Assembly (NCBI GenBank): GCA_963797255.1 | Contig: CAWCOV010000012.1 | Coordinates: forward strand, 434,001 to 498,000 | Direction of reading: 5' to 3' | DNA: 64,000 nt | Source of the DNA: JANXZS01 sp963797255 | Lineage (GTDB): Bacteria; Acidobacteriota; Terriglobia; Terriglobales; Acidobacteriaceae | In this document: piece by piece, positions 36,806 through 46,308 of the stretch | Position numbering within the stretch: the stretch's first letter is position 1 | Layout of the letters: the number at the start of each line of letters is the position of its first letter | The notes under the pieces: model-generated | Told to the model about the DNA's origin: nothing | The model's input: the letters and a program-made list of their open reading frames with translations, nothing else | Database searches by the model: none | Translations under genes and position numbers: made by a program

Positions 36806-38065
36806 TTACGGATATACCCCGCGAATCTGGACGGCCTCAGCTACGCGGCCGATGCCCAGTATGTTCGCTGCTATCCGCATCGGAACCTGCCGGTCAAGCT
36901 GGATCTTCAGTACATCCCGGAAAGCAACCTTCATTACCCGTTCCAGGCGGTTGTAAACGTCCTGAGCCTCCCAGAACAAGTGCTGTTCGTCCTGCACCCA
37001 CTCAAAATACGAAACGGTGACTCCGCCAGCGTTGCACAGAATGTCCGGAATCACGAACACTCCATTGCGCTCAAGAATCCTGTCTGCATCGGGCGTTACC
37101 GGCCCGTTCGCCGCTTCGGCTACAATTTTCGCGCGCACAGTGTCTGCATTTCCGGCGTGAATCGTGTTCTCCAGCGCCGCCGGCACCAGGATGTCGCACT
37201 CCAACGCGAGCAACTCGGCGGGATCAATTTCCACGCTTTCCGGGAATCCCTGCACGCGGCCTGTGAGTGCCTTCAAATGGATTAATTCCGGGATATTGAG
37301 GCCATTCTTGTTGTAAACACAGCTTGTCGAATCGCTTACTGCGATTACTTTCGCTCCCGCCCTGTGCAGCAGTTGCGCGGCAATCGATCCGGCGTTACCA
37401 AAGCCCTGCACCGCAACAGTGGCGCCCTTCACGTGCATTCCGAGGTAATCGCATGCGCATTCGATGGTATAGAACACGCCGCGGCCCGTTGCCTCATTGC
37501 GTCCAAGCGATCCGCCTAGGCAGATCGGCTTGCCCGTCACAACTCCCGGAATGCTATAGCCCTTGGTCATGCTGTAGGTATCCATGATCCAGGCCATGGT
37601 TTGCGAATTGGTGTAAACATCCGGTGCGGGTATGTCTCTCTCCGGCCCGATCAAAGGTAGAATGGCGCTCGTGTAACGTCGCGTCATGCGCTCCAACTCA
37701 CCAGGAGACATGTGCTTTGAATCACATGTAACTCCACCCTTGGCTCCTCCAAAGGGAATATTTACGACCGCGCACTTCCAGGTCATCCAGGTAGCCAGCG
37801 CCCTCACTTCATCCAGTGTGACTTGAGGGTGGAAGCGTATACCGCCCTTGGAAGGTCCACGCACTGAAGAGTGCTGGACACGATATCCCGTAAATCGATG
37901 GATCCTCCCATTGTCCATAAGCACAGGGACAGATACCGTTAGCTCCCGTTCAGGGTACTTGATCATCTCGCGAACATCATCATTGAGCCCCATAACGTCA
38001 GCCGCTGCGTCGAAGTTTTCCAACGCAGCGTCGTATGCATTTTTATTCGTTGTTGCCGTTAACAT
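36806..38065 (-). CDS. gdhA: Glutamate dehydrogenase
   Basis: 419 residues; GGGAGGG lies 7 bases before the start. Family features: substrate domain with GGIRFHPQVTLDEVRALATWMTWKCAVVNIPFGGAKGG (catalytic Lys in this last motif), GPERDIPAPDVYT, and the Rossmann motif VAVQGFGNAGSIAA for the NAD(P) cofactor. It interconverts glutamate and 2-oxoglutarate with ammonium. It is the last gene of a three-gene run with ilvE (13 bp gap) and the CoA-transferase. The combination points to amino-acid catabolism or nitrogen balance: IlvE moves amino groups to glutamate and GdhA releases ammonia. Confidence 0.95.
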   Translation of the reverse strand: MLTATTNKNAYDAALENFDAAADVMGLNDDVREMIKYPERELTVSVPVLMDNGRIHRFTGYRVQHSSVRGPSKGGIRFHPQVTLDEVRALATWMTWKCAVVNIPFGGAKGGVTCDSKHMSPGELERMTRRYTSAILPLIGPERDIPAPDVYTNSQTMAWIMDTYSMTKGYSIPGVVTGKPICLGGSLGRNEATGRGVFYTIECACDYLGMHVKGATVAVQGFGNAGSIAAQLLHRAGAKVIAVSDSTSCVYNKNGLNIPELIHLKALTGRVQGFPESVEIDPAELLALECDILVPAALENTIHAGNADTVRAKIVAEAANGPVTPDADRILERNGVFVIPDILCNAGGVTVSYFEWVQDEQHLFWEAQDVYNRLERVMKVAFRDVLKIQLDRQVPMRIAANILGIGRVAEAVQIRGVYP

Positions 38066-38078
38066 CTTTCTACCCTCC

Positions 38079-39068
38079 CTACGAAACCATAGGTATTAAC
38101 TCACTCCAATCCTCTGTTTTGAGTTGCTCAGTTTGAGACTTATGTACCGGCATCAGCCACCGCCGGTAATTCCGCAAATGACCGCGTGTCGCATCAAAAT
38201 ACAACTGGCGCAGATGGCCTGTAACTACGCCGATCTTGCCGTCTCCCACCGCCCGATGATCCACCTTCACAATTGGCGCAATGCCAACCGCAGTCCCGGT
38301 GAAGAACAACTCGTCGCAGACATATAGCTCACTGCGGTCAATCGCTCTCTCTTCAACTTGTAAGCCCAGTTCTCGCAAAGCAAGTTCCATGATGGAGTCG
38401 CGTGTGATTCCTTCCAGGACGTTCTCCGTTACTGGAGGTGTTATTAATCTTCCTTTTCGCATCATGAAGATGTTGCAGGTCGCGCCTTCAGCGACGTGGC
38501 CGTTTTCGTTCAGCAGGATTGCCTCATCAAACCCTCGATGCCGCGCTTCATCACTCGCGAGCGCGCTGTTCACGTAGGCTCCGCAGATCTTCGCTCTTGC
38601 GGGAATTGCATTGTCGTCGATCCGGCGCCATGAACTGACGCCTGCGTGCAGGCCTTCTTCTTTGTGAAGATATTCGCCAAAAGGAAGTGCGATTACCGCG
38701 AAGGCATCCTGATCGTCCAGGCTTACACCAACCCGCTCGGCGCTCTTATAGGCCAGCGGCCTGACGTACACATTTGTGCGAAACGCATTTCTTTGCATCA
38801 GTTCGTGGGTGATCTCACATAGCTCCGCCGGAGAGTGTGGAACGTTGATTCGAAGAATTCCACAGTTTTGCTTCCAACGCTCGAAGTGCTCGTAGGGGCG
38901 CATCATGAAGAGTTCCTGCTGAGGCTCGTCCCAATGCGCGCGGATCCCTTCGAACACGCCAGTCCCGTAATGCAAAGCGTGAGTGAGGATTCCAACGCGG
39001 GCTTCGCGCAGCGGTACGTATTCTCCGCCAAAATAGACAATCAGATTCGGATCCGCTTCAGCTTTCAT
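38079..39068 (-). CDS. ilvE: Branched-chain amino-acid aminotransferase
   Basis: A 329-residue fold-type IV PLP enzyme with an excellent AAGGAGGAC site 8 bases before the ATG. It has YVPLREARVGILTHALHYGTGVFEGIR, FERWKQNCGILRI, the Schiff-base Lys in PARAKICGAYVNSALA, and the cofactor-phosphate loop EGATCNIF and LEGITRDSI. It transfers the amino group between Leu/Ile/Val and 2-oxoglutarate. It sits between the CoA-transferase and gdhA on one probable transcript. Confidence 0.93.
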   Translation of the reverse strand: MKAEADPNLIVYFGGEYVPLREARVGILTHALHYGTGVFEGIRAHWDEPQQELFMMRPYEHFERWKQNCGILRINVPHSPAELCEITHELMQRNAFRTNVYVRPLAYKSAERVGVSLDDQDAFAVIALPFGEYLHKEEGLHAGVSSWRRIDDNAIPARAKICGAYVNSALASDEARHRGFDEAILLNENGHVAEGATCNIFMMRKGRLITPPVTENVLEGITRDSIMELALRELGLQVEERAIDRSELYVCDELFFTGTAVGIAPIVKVDHRAVGDGKIGVVTGHLRQLYFDATRGHLRNYRRWLMPVHKSQTEQLKTEDWSELIPMVS

Positions 39069-39156
39069 CGCTGTCCTCCTTCAACCGCCGCACGCACCTT
39101 GTACCCCACTTCGGCAAATGCATAGTTCGTTCTTCAGACCCATCACGCAATCCTTC

Positions 39157-40483
39157 TCACGGACACAGGACTGCGGCCGTGCTACGTTCCAGGTAGTGCG
39201 CTCGTATTGCAAAATCCTCCAACTCAGGTTGAAACTTTGGATCGGCAATCGCGATCAAGGCCAACGCGCGTTCCCGCAACGTCTTTCCGTGCAGGTATGC
39301 AATGCCATGTTCGGTCACGACGTAGTGAACATCTGCGCGCGAGGTCACGACTCCGGCGCCAGGTTCCAAAACCGGCACAATTCGCGAGATCTCACCTCCG
39401 AGCGCCGTCGATGGAAGTGCGATGATCGGCACTCCGCCGCGCGATCTCGCAGCTCCGCGTATGAAATCGAGTTGCCCGCCAAAGCCGCTGTAGGGCTTTG
39501 TCCCCAGACGAATCGGAACAGACCTGTCCTGTAAGGTCTACCTGGAGCGCTGAGTTGATGGCGACCATTCGATCGTTCTGTGCCACTACGAATGGATCGT
39601 TGGTATAGCTGACAGACCGGAATTCGAAGCTCGAATTATCATGAACGAAATCGAAAAGACGCCGCGATCCTAGTACGAATGAGAGCACCGCTTTGCCCTG
39701 GTGCAACGATTTCCGCTCGCCATTGACTATGCCGGATTCCATCAGCTCGATCACTCCGTCGGAACACATTTCGGTGTGAATTCCCAGATCGCGCTTATCT
39801 TCAAGACATGTAAGCACTGCATCGGAGATGCCACCGATTCCCATCTGCAGCGTTGCTCCGTCGGGAATGAGCGAGGCAACATTGCGCGCCACACGCACGT
39901 GTAATTCGGTCATTGGTTCTCTACAGAGTTCCAACAGCGGACGCGAAGTCTCCACCACCGTCGAGATATGGCTCACGTGAATGGAGGTGTCGCCATGAGT
40001 TCGGGGCACCATGTCATTCACCTCGGCAATCACCAGCTTGGCGTGTCGCGCCGCAGTCAACGTGCAATCAACGGTCGTTCCCAGGCTCACAAACCCGTGA
40101 TCATCCGGTGGGGACACTTGCATCAGCACAACATCAAGCGGCATTGCGCCGCTCACAAAGAGCCCTTCGATTTCGCTCAGGAAGATCGGTGTGTAATCAG
40201 CCCGGCCCGCTGCTACTGCGTCGCGGACATTCGCGCCAAGGAACAAGCCACGATGCCGAAAATGCCCTTCGAACTCTGGCTTGGTGTAGTCGGCACTTCC
40301 CAGCGTCATCATGTGCACGATCTCCACATCGCGCACTTCGGAAGCTCGCTCCACAAGCGCCTTTACCAACACCGAAGGCGTGCCGCATCCTGATTGGATC
40401 CATACACGGTCGCCGGAGCAAACAGTTTCCACTGCCTTGGCGGCATCCATGCACTTCTTTTGATACTCCTCGCGCCAACTCAT
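39157..40483 (-). pseudogene. Acetyl-CoA hydrolase/CoA-transferase family protein with one frameshift
   Basis: The first frame (40483 to about 39500) has the family N-domain, GIGGISDAVLTCLEDKRDLGIHTEMCSDGV (active-site Glu in GIHTEM) and ends abnormally after SSGDK. The next frame continues YSGFGGQLDFIRGAARSRGG and the C-terminal domain (VVTEHGIAYLHGKTLRERALALI) to the stop at 39157-39159. Length is 442 codons plus one base, so one inserted base near 39497-39505 explains it; the run GCCCT is a likely spot. Repaired, it is about 441 residues and would move CoA between acetyl-CoA and acids such as 4-hydroxybutyrate, butyrate or propionate. It heads the ilvE-gdhA operon. Confidence 0.85.
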
Positions 40484-40857
40484 AGGTAGGCGCCCCGGAT
40501 CGCCCTATTCGAAAGAGCAATCATTTCTTTGCATTCACCACCCTCTGCAAGCGAGTGTCCCCAAAACGCAGCCACTGTCACAAAGCCTCGATTCTTACCC
40601 GCACGGGAATTTACTGTCCCCAAACGGCTGCGATTCTACGCTTCGATAAAAGTGCTGCTGTGATGCATGTCACCGCAGCCAAGTGATGTATGTCACTCTG
40701 CACGTGAAGCCTAAGATGTCTGGATTCGTAACGATTGGGGAGGGGGCGGTGGCATTCGCGGATGTGCGAAATGTTTAGAACGCTATAGAAAAAGGAGCGA
40801 CGTTCTGTATGTAGAAATGACAACTAGTCGGGTGGGATGTACCTCAAAAAAAGGCAG
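40484..40857. other. Intergenic region before the CoA-transferase operon
   Basis: About 370 bases with no coding frame. It contains two CRP/FNR-like palindromes (40660-40696) and an AGAACG/CGTTCT inverted repeat near 40778-40807. Confidence 0.5.
40660..40696. promoter_or_regulatory. Two tandem CRP/FNR-family-like binding sites
   Basis: Two near-identical palindromes, GTGATGCATGTCAC (40660-40673) and GTGATGTATGTCAC (40683-40696), have centres 23 bp apart. Each fits GTGA-N6-TCAC, the core of CRP-type operators; the first has TGTGA on its left arm. GCTGC/GCAGC arms flank the first and could extend it into a hairpin. They lie 177-213 bp before the CoA-transferase start, so they would act from upstream or on a promoter with a long leader. 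Confidence 0.55.
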
Positions 40858-41136
40858 TTAGCCACTAAATGAAACAAGCGATGAAATATGGTTCGAGCCT
40901 TTTGAAGCCGTCTCGGGTCGTGATTGCCAGGACTCCGAGACTTTTTTCCAGGCAGCTTCTCTCGCTTCGTCGTGCTTCCTGTTCATTTCCATGAGACGCA
41001 ACAATTCAGCCCGGCCCTCGGGCGTGTGCATTTTCGAATCGCCGCAAATTTGATTCATTCGATGAGTCAACATTGCGGAGGCATTGTCATGCACTGACAT
41101 GAGCCTGAAAAACTCCTGATACTCTTCGCCCGTCAT
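40858..41136 (-). CDS. Small hypothetical protein
   Basis: 92 residues, charged and probably all helical (MTGEEYQEFFRLMSVHDNAS, HTPEGRAELLRLMEMNRKHD, ARREAAWKKV-like pattern). AAGGGA lies 5-6 bases before the ATG, which supports it. No family is recognised. It is downstream of DUF1641 in the same direction with a 162 bp gap, so it may belong to the formate-dehydrogenase transcript or stand alone. Confidence 0.5.
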   Translation of the reverse strand: MTGEEYQEFFRLMSVHDNASAMLTHRMNQICGDSKMHTPEGRAELLRLMEMNRKHDEAREAAWKKVSESWQSRPETASKGSNHISSLVSFSG

Positions 41137-41298
41137 ACCAATCCCTTTTTAGAAGCTAATTCGGTGACAAATAGCAGACTACACGGGGTGCCATGGCAGA
41201 TAAATCACACATGCGTGGCATTGCCGCAATCTAGTATTCGCACCTGCGCGTTGAATTTGGGAATTGGCGAGATTGAGTCCCGTTACTCCTGGCGTACG

Positions 41299-41769
41299 TT
41301 ACTCTGCGTTTCGCATAGTGCGGCCAACGCTCGAAAGGACTGTAATCGCCAGTGAAAGTCCTCGAACAGCGTCGGGGGTGAAGGCTCTCCTCAGGGTGGC
41401 CCAGAAGGTGGGCGGCCGATCGCGATATTCTGCTTTTTCCGCCTTCACGCTGGTTGCTACCTCCGCTACAGCGTTGTGGAGAAGGTCCGGATTAATACTG
41501 CCGACGACCTTGCCAAGCGCGAGCAAGTTTCGCGCCGTCCGAATGCCTTGAGGAGTAGCTGCGAAAGACGCTGCTTTCGTCGTGGCAATATCTCCTGCAA
41601 CGATGATTCCTCGAAGCAGATCGAGAACGCCGTGGTCATCCGCGGTCTGCAGAAGGCGGTAGCCATTGAGAACCGCCGTGGTGTGCTCGAGAGTGCCAAC
41701 CTCAAGTTTTTTACGGACTTCCTCGAGCGGATTGAAGGGCTTTGGTTTGAAGTCGAGTTGCTGGGCCAC
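41299..41769 (-). CDS. DUF1641 protein linked to formate dehydrogenase
   Basis: 156 residues, starting at GTG with AAGGAG 7 bases upstream. The core LLQTADDHGVLDLLRGIIVAGD and FAATPQGIRTARNLLALGKVVGSINPDLL matches DUF1641, a family often found beside fdhA-type genes, for example yrhD next to yrhE in Bacillus subtilis. It starts 28 bp after the fdhA stop, so it is surely co-transcribed. Its role is unknown; assembly or membrane attachment of the dehydrogenase is possible. Confidence 0.82.
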   Translation of the reverse strand: MAQQLDFKPKPFNPLEEVRKKLEVGTLEHTTAVLNGYRLLQTADDHGVLDLLRGIIVAGDIATTKAASFAATPQGIRTARNLLALGKVVGSINPDLLHNAVAEVATSVKAEKAEYRDRPPTFWATLRRAFTPDAVRGLSLAITVLSSVGRTMRNAE

Positions 41770-41797
41770 GGGCGTCTCCTTGCAGATTCTTGTTTGG

Positions 41798-44700
41798 TCA
41801 GGCTTTCGTAGTTTCTATCTGAACGAGCTTGTCGTCAGGGGATATTCCCGGCAGAACATAATCTTTGCGTTTCCATTTTCGCTCAACCTCCACGCCGGCT
41901 TGTGGAGTGGGAGTGCCGAAACGGAAGTTGATGCGCGGCAGTGGACTACTGCCCTGTTCCGAAAGAACCTCGATGCGCACTGCCGTCTCTTTGAATGCTG
42001 GTGTGTGAGTGGCACGGTCGGTATTGCTCCCGGTCAGACGATTAACTGGTTCTTCGACGGAATTCATCGGCAAGTAGAGTTGCTTTCCATGTACCCGATC
42101 CGTGACGAGCGCCTGCAGTTTGAGAAATCCGTGCTGAGAAACAACTCTTACCCATTGGCCGGTCTGGATGCCGCGCTCGTCGGCCAGTTCTGGAGAGACT
42201 TCGAGAAAATTGGTTGGCGCAATCTCACAAATGCCCTCAGACCGGTAGGTCATGCTGCCCTGCTCGAAGTGTTCAAGCAAACGGCCATTGTTCAGGTGCA
42301 GATCAAACTCGGAATCCGATTCTTCGCAAGGCTCAACCCACTCCAGGGGATAGAACTTTGCCTTCCCATCTTCGAACGGGAAGCCCTTGGTGAACAATAA
42401 AGGTTGATCGCTTCCATCTTCTGCCACCGGCCATTGAAGTGACTTGTATCCTTCAAGGCGTTCATAGTTGACGCCCGCAAAGATCGGAGTGAGCGAAGCC
42501 GCCTCGTCCATGATCTCGGAGGGGTGCCCGTAATTCCATTTCGCTCCAAGCGCATTGGCAATATCGCGAATGATCTGCCAGTCGGGTTTGCTTTCCCCGA
42601 CGGGATCGAGTGCCTGGTAGAGGCGTTGAATGCGGCGTTCGGTATTGGTGAAGGTCCCCTCTTTCTCCAGGCTGGGAGCAGCAGGAAGAACCACGTCTGC
42701 AAAGCGCGCCGTCTCGCTGAAGACCACATCCTGCACCACGAGGAACTCAAGTTTTTCCAGCGCGGCGGAAACATAGTGCGCGTTTGCGTCGGAAGTAATC
42801 GTGTCTTCGCCTTTTAGGTAGATGACCTTCAGCTTGCCCTGGTGAACGGCATCGATCATCTCATGGTTGTCGAGGCCCTTGCTTGCCGGCAATTTGACTC
42901 CCCATCCCTTTTCGAACTTGGCGCGAATTTTCTCGTCTTCGACCTTCTGATATCCCGGATAGACATTCGGCATGGATCCAAAATCGCTAGCGCCCTGTAC
43001 ATTGTTGTGACCACGCAGAGGATAGGCTCCTGCTCCGGGACGCATGTAATTTCCAGTGAGGAGCAGCAGGTTCGAGATAGCAGTTGAGGTGTCGGAGCCG
43101 CCGCAGTGCTGGGTAACGCCCATTGCCCACAGGATGCAGGTACCGTCCGCAGATGCGATCTCGTGAGCGACGTTTCGCAGCGTCTCCGCAGCAACGCCCG
43201 TGATCGACTCGGAATATTCCATAGTGAAGGGTTCGAGGCTCTTGCGGTATTTGTCAAAATCGTTCACCCAGCGATCGATGAACTCCATCTGCGCGAGACC
43301 GTTATCGATCAGGTAGCGAGCAATGGCAGAGATCCACACCATGTCGGTGCTTGGCTTGGGACTGAAGAAGATATCTGCCCGACGAGCCATCTCGTGTTCG
43401 CGCAGATCGGCAACGATCAATCTCTGCCCGCGGAGTTTGTGTGCGCGCTTCACTCGCGTTGCGAGCACAGGGTGACTCTCGCAGGTGTTACTACCCACGA
43501 TGAGAACCAGCGACGCACTCTCAATGTCGTGAATGGATCCAGCATCGCCCCCATATCCAACAGTTCGCGACAGGCCCATCGTCGCGGGCGTCTGGCAATA
43601 CCGGGAGCAATTGTCGATATTGTTGGTGCCGACCACGGCACGAGCAAGTTTTTGCATCAGGTAGCTCTCTTCATTTGTACATTTCGAAGAGGCAATAAAC
43701 GCCAGAGCGTCGGGACCATGTTTCGCTTTCACCGTATTAAACTTCTGCGCAATTAGGCTCAGCGCCTGGTCCCACGAGGCCTCTCGAAAGCTATTGCCTT
43801 CGCGGATAAGAGGCATCGTCAGGCGATCGTCAGCATTGACGTAGTCCCATGCAAATTTGCCTTTCACGCAGGTGGAGATTCCATTGACCGGCCCAGGTCC
43901 TGGTTCGACTTTCAGGATGTGGCGATCCTTCGTCCAAATGTCAAAGCTGCAACCAACACCGCAGTAGGTACAGACTGTCTTCGTTTTTTTGATTCGCGCA
44001 TCCCGCATCTTTGCTTCAGTTTCAGACAACGCGAGAATGGGGCCATAACCCGTCTCCGGCTCCACGCCTTTCACTACGTCGATCATGTTTTCAAGTGCTT
44101 TGGCTGGGAGACCGGTGAAGTATCCTGCTTCGCCTAACATCGTTTTCTCCATCAAAGCATTACATGGGCAGACGGTAACGCAATGACCACAGGAGACGCA
44201 GCTCGAACCCGCGATCTGCTGACCGCCATCCCACAACACGCGCGGATGCGGATCTTCCCACGAGATGGAGAGCGTTTCATTTACCTGCACGTTCTGGCAC
44301 GCCTCAACACATCGACCGCACAGAATGCACTGATCAGGATCGTAACGATAAAAAGGATTGGATTCGTCTTTGGGGTAGGGCTTGGCAACGTAAGGCCGCG
44401 CCTGATGTTCAACCCCCATCAGGTGCGTGGTGTTATGGATAGTGCAGTTTCCATTGTTGTTGTCGCAGACCGTGCAATACAGCAGGTGGTTGCCTAGAAT
44501 TCGATCGAAGGCTTCGCGACGGGCAGCGTCCGCGCGCACCGATTCGGTGACCACATGCATCTCCGGCGACACTCGCGTTGCACAAGCACGCACCAGCTTG
44601 CCATCTACCTCCACCATGCAGGTGTCGCATGTCTGGATAGGGCCCAACTGTTCGTGATAGCAAACCTGGGGAATCTTCGTACCTCGTCGGTTCAGAACAT

Positions 44701-44815
44701 CGATCAACAGTGCGCCCTCCTTGGCCTGCTCATCGGAGCCGTCGACGGTAAACGCCACATCAGGTAGTTCAACCTTTTGCGTAATGTTCGGAGAATGTAT
44801 TTCGGTGATTCCCAT
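41798..44815 (-). CDS. FdhA-like molybdopterin oxidoreductase with NuoG-like iron-sulfur N-terminus
   Basis: 1005 residues; AAGGA lies 7 bases before the ATG. Residues 20-130 form a [2Fe-2S] ferredoxin domain (C52, C63, C66, C78) and a His-Cys cluster site (C114, C117, C124). Two [4Fe-4S] sites follow (C163-C173 and C206-C216), then the catalytic domain with its own cluster (C282, C285, C289, C316). The Mo ligand is Cys407 in NCSRYCQTPATMG; the codon is TGC, not a selenocysteine TGA. The residue after it is Gln, where classical formate dehydrogenases have His. The C-terminal domain (LHLNNGRLLEHFEQGSMTYR) binds bis-MGD. It should move electrons from formate or a related donor to an unknown acceptor. 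Confidence 0.9.
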   Translation of the reverse strand: MGITEIHSPNITQKVELPDVAFTVDGSDEQAKEGALLIDVLNRRGTKIPQVCYHEQLGPIQTCDTCMVEVDGKLVRACATRVSPEMHVVTESVRADAARREAFDRILGNHLLYCTVCDNNNGNCTIHNTTHLMGVEHQARPYVAKPYPKDESNPFYRYDPDQCILCGRCVEACQNVQVNETLSISWEDPHPRVLWDGGQQIAGSSCVSCGHCVTVCPCNALMEKTMLGEAGYFTGLPAKALENMIDVVKGVEPETGYGPILALSETEAKMRDARIKKTKTVCTYCGVGCSFDIWTKDRHILKVEPGPGPVNGISTCVKGKFAWDYVNADDRLTMPLIREGNSFREASWDQALSLIAQKFNTVKAKHGPDALAFIASSKCTNEESYLMQKLARAVVGTNNIDNCSRYCQTPATMGLSRTVGYGGDAGSIHDIESASLVLIVGSNTCESHPVLATRVKRAHKLRGQRLIVADLREHEMARRADIFFSPKPSTDMVWISAIARYLIDNGLAQMEFIDRWVNDFDKYRKSLEPFTMEYSESITGVAAETLRNVAHEIASADGTCILWAMGVTQHCGGSDTSTAISNLLLLTGNYMRPGAGAYPLRGHNNVQGASDFGSMPNVYPGYQKVEDEKIRAKFEKGWGVKLPASKGLDNHEMIDAVHQGKLKVIYLKGEDTITSDANAHYVSAALEKLEFLVVQDVVFSETARFADVVLPAAPSLEKEGTFTNTERRIQRLYQALDPVGESKPDWQIIRDIANALGAKWNYGHPSEIMDEAASLTPIFAGVNYERLEGYKSLQWPVAEDGSDQPLLFTKGFPFEDGKAKFYPLEWVEPCEESDSEFDLHLNNGRLLEHFEQGSMTYRSEGICEIAPTNFLEVSPELADERGIQTGQWVRVVSQHGFLKLQALVTDRVHGKQLYLPMNSVEEPVNRLTGSNTDRATHTPAFKETAVRIEVLSEQGSSPLPRINFRFGTPTPQAGVEVERKWKRKDYVLPGISPDDKLVQIETTKA

Positions 44816-44885
44816 GTTCGTTCCTTTGCGCGGATGACAAATTGGTTCAGCTTATTGTGTCAAGCAAAGTCAGGTACTTTTTTGA

Positions 44886-45713
44886 TCAGCTTTGAAGCTG
44901 TGTAGTTTCCATCTGGACGAATCTCTCTGCGCCGGAGTAAAGGATGAATCGTCGCCCTCGAAGAAAGCCGATCAGCGTGATACCCGACTCGCGGGCAAGG
45001 CGGACCGCAAGGCTGGATGGAGCGGAGACGGAGGCGATCGCCGGAATTCCGGCAGCCAGTGCCTTCTGCACAATTTCGAACCCGCCTCTGCCGCTCACCA
45101 TCAGAATGCAGTGATTCAACGGTAGCTTCTTCTGAACGAGCGCCCACCCAATGGCTTTGTCCACCGCATTGTGTCTGCCCACGTCTTCACGAAGCGCCAC
45201 CAGTTCGCCCGACGAAGTAAAAAGACCAGCGGCATGCAGAGCGCCTGTGCGCCCGAAGATCTCTTGCTGCTCTCGCAACGATTGCGGCAGATCACAGAGA
45301 ATTTCTGGAGAGAAGCGGAAATCGGGATTCGGCGAGACGAATCCGTCACGCCGAACAGCGGCGATGGATGCCTTACCGCAAATGCCGCAACTCGACGCGA
45401 CAAAGAAATTTCGCTGCAATTCCGCCGGCTCCCAATCGCTGTTCAGCAACCGGAAATCCACGAGATTCCGATCAGAGAGCGCAGACGCAAAATTTTCGAT
45501 TTGATCGGCGGACTGAAGTATTCCCTCGGTGAACAAAAAACCGGCGGCCAATTCTAAATCGTTTCCCGGTGTGCGCATGGTGACGCTTACGGGCTTGCCG
45601 TTCACACGGATTTCCAGCGGTTCCTCTGCCACCAGGCAATCTTCAACGCGGCGTGCTTCGCCGTCGTTCCATTCAATCACTTGTGTAAGGTCAAGGCTGC
45701 GGGAGAGATTCAT
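44886..45713 (-). CDS. fdhD: Formate dehydrogenase accessory sulfurtransferase FdhD
   Basis: 275 residues from the ATG at 45713 (CAGGG 4-5 bases upstream); the frame is open to 45863 but the extra 50 residues look unconserved. FdhD features: EEPLEIRVNGKPVSVTMRTPGNDLELAAGFLFTEG, the catalytic CxxC loop SSCGICGK, and ALREDVGRHNAVDKAIGWAL near the end. FdhD carries sulfur from a cysteine desulfurase to the Mo cofactor of formate dehydrogenase. It is immediately upstream of fdhA on the same strand (70 bp gap), which supports a real Mo-bisMGD enzyme there. Confidence 0.92.
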   Translation of the reverse strand: MNLSRSLDLTQVIEWNDGEARRVEDCLVAEEPLEIRVNGKPVSVTMRTPGNDLELAAGFLFTEGILQSADQIENFASALSDRNLVDFRLLNSDWEPAELQRNFFVASSCGICGKASIAAVRRDGFVSPNPDFRFSPEILCDLPQSLREQQEIFGRTGALHAAGLFTSSGELVALREDVGRHNAVDKAIGWALVQKKLPLNHCILMVSGRGGFEIVQKALAAGIPAIASVSAPSSLAVRLARESGITLIGFLRGRRFILYSGAERFVQMETTQLQS

Positions 45714-45865
45714 GGTTCCCTGAAGGTCCGGCATCGGAAGGTACCCATTCTGATCACTTTCAGTCACAGTCGCGCTGGGCCTGTTAGCCGTTTGGATGTC
45801 GGACCTGGAACATTGACTGCCTGTGGGTCGCGAGACATCTTCATAGCTAGAGTTAGACGCCAAGA

Positions 45866-46168
45866 TTATGCCGCCGCTTTGCTCTTTTCAATCTTTGCCG
45901 ACAGCAACTTTTTGGCGCGCTCAAGTTCCTGCCTGCGCGACGCCGTGAGATTCTTGCCAGCGCGATTGATGAAGTATGTAAGCATTCGCATTCCGGAGCC
46001 TGGTCCCTTTGGTGACACTTTCTTCGACGCGAGTGTTCTCGCAATGACGGGAGCGCTCTTGTTGAAAAGATCTTGCGGAGGCTTTGTAGAATCGGTTTTC
46101 ACGTCCTTCACCCACTTCTTCTTGGTTCCCTTGGTTTGGGTTTTCGCCGTTCCGGATTTCTTGTTCAT
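45866..46168 (-). CDS. DUF3175 family protein
   Basis: 100 residues, very basic, with KKWVKDVKTDSTKPPQDLF and MRMLTYFINRAGKNLTASRRQELERAKKLL, matching the conserved end of DUF3175. GAGGAGG lies 8 bases before the ATG. These small basic proteins are found in many soil and plant-associated bacteria and may bind nucleic acid; no function is known. Confidence 0.78.
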   Translation of the reverse strand: MNKKSGTAKTQTKGTKKKWVKDVKTDSTKPPQDLFNKSAPVIARTLASKKVSPKGPGSGMRMLTYFINRAGKNLTASRRQELERAKKLLSAKIEKSKAAA

Positions 46169-46308
46169 CGCTGTTCCTCCTCAATCGTTTGGATGCGCCG
46201 ACTCCTGCGTGGCGTTTACACGGATAGCATCGCCAGCCGGGGATAACCCCGTCTATTGCTTCCGCGTCTTATCGAATCTTGAAGAAGAAAAACGGCGGGG
46301 AGTTACCC

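Noticed and set aside
43595..43597. Selenocysteine in the FdhA homologue
   Set aside because: The codon is TGC; no in-frame TGA is present.
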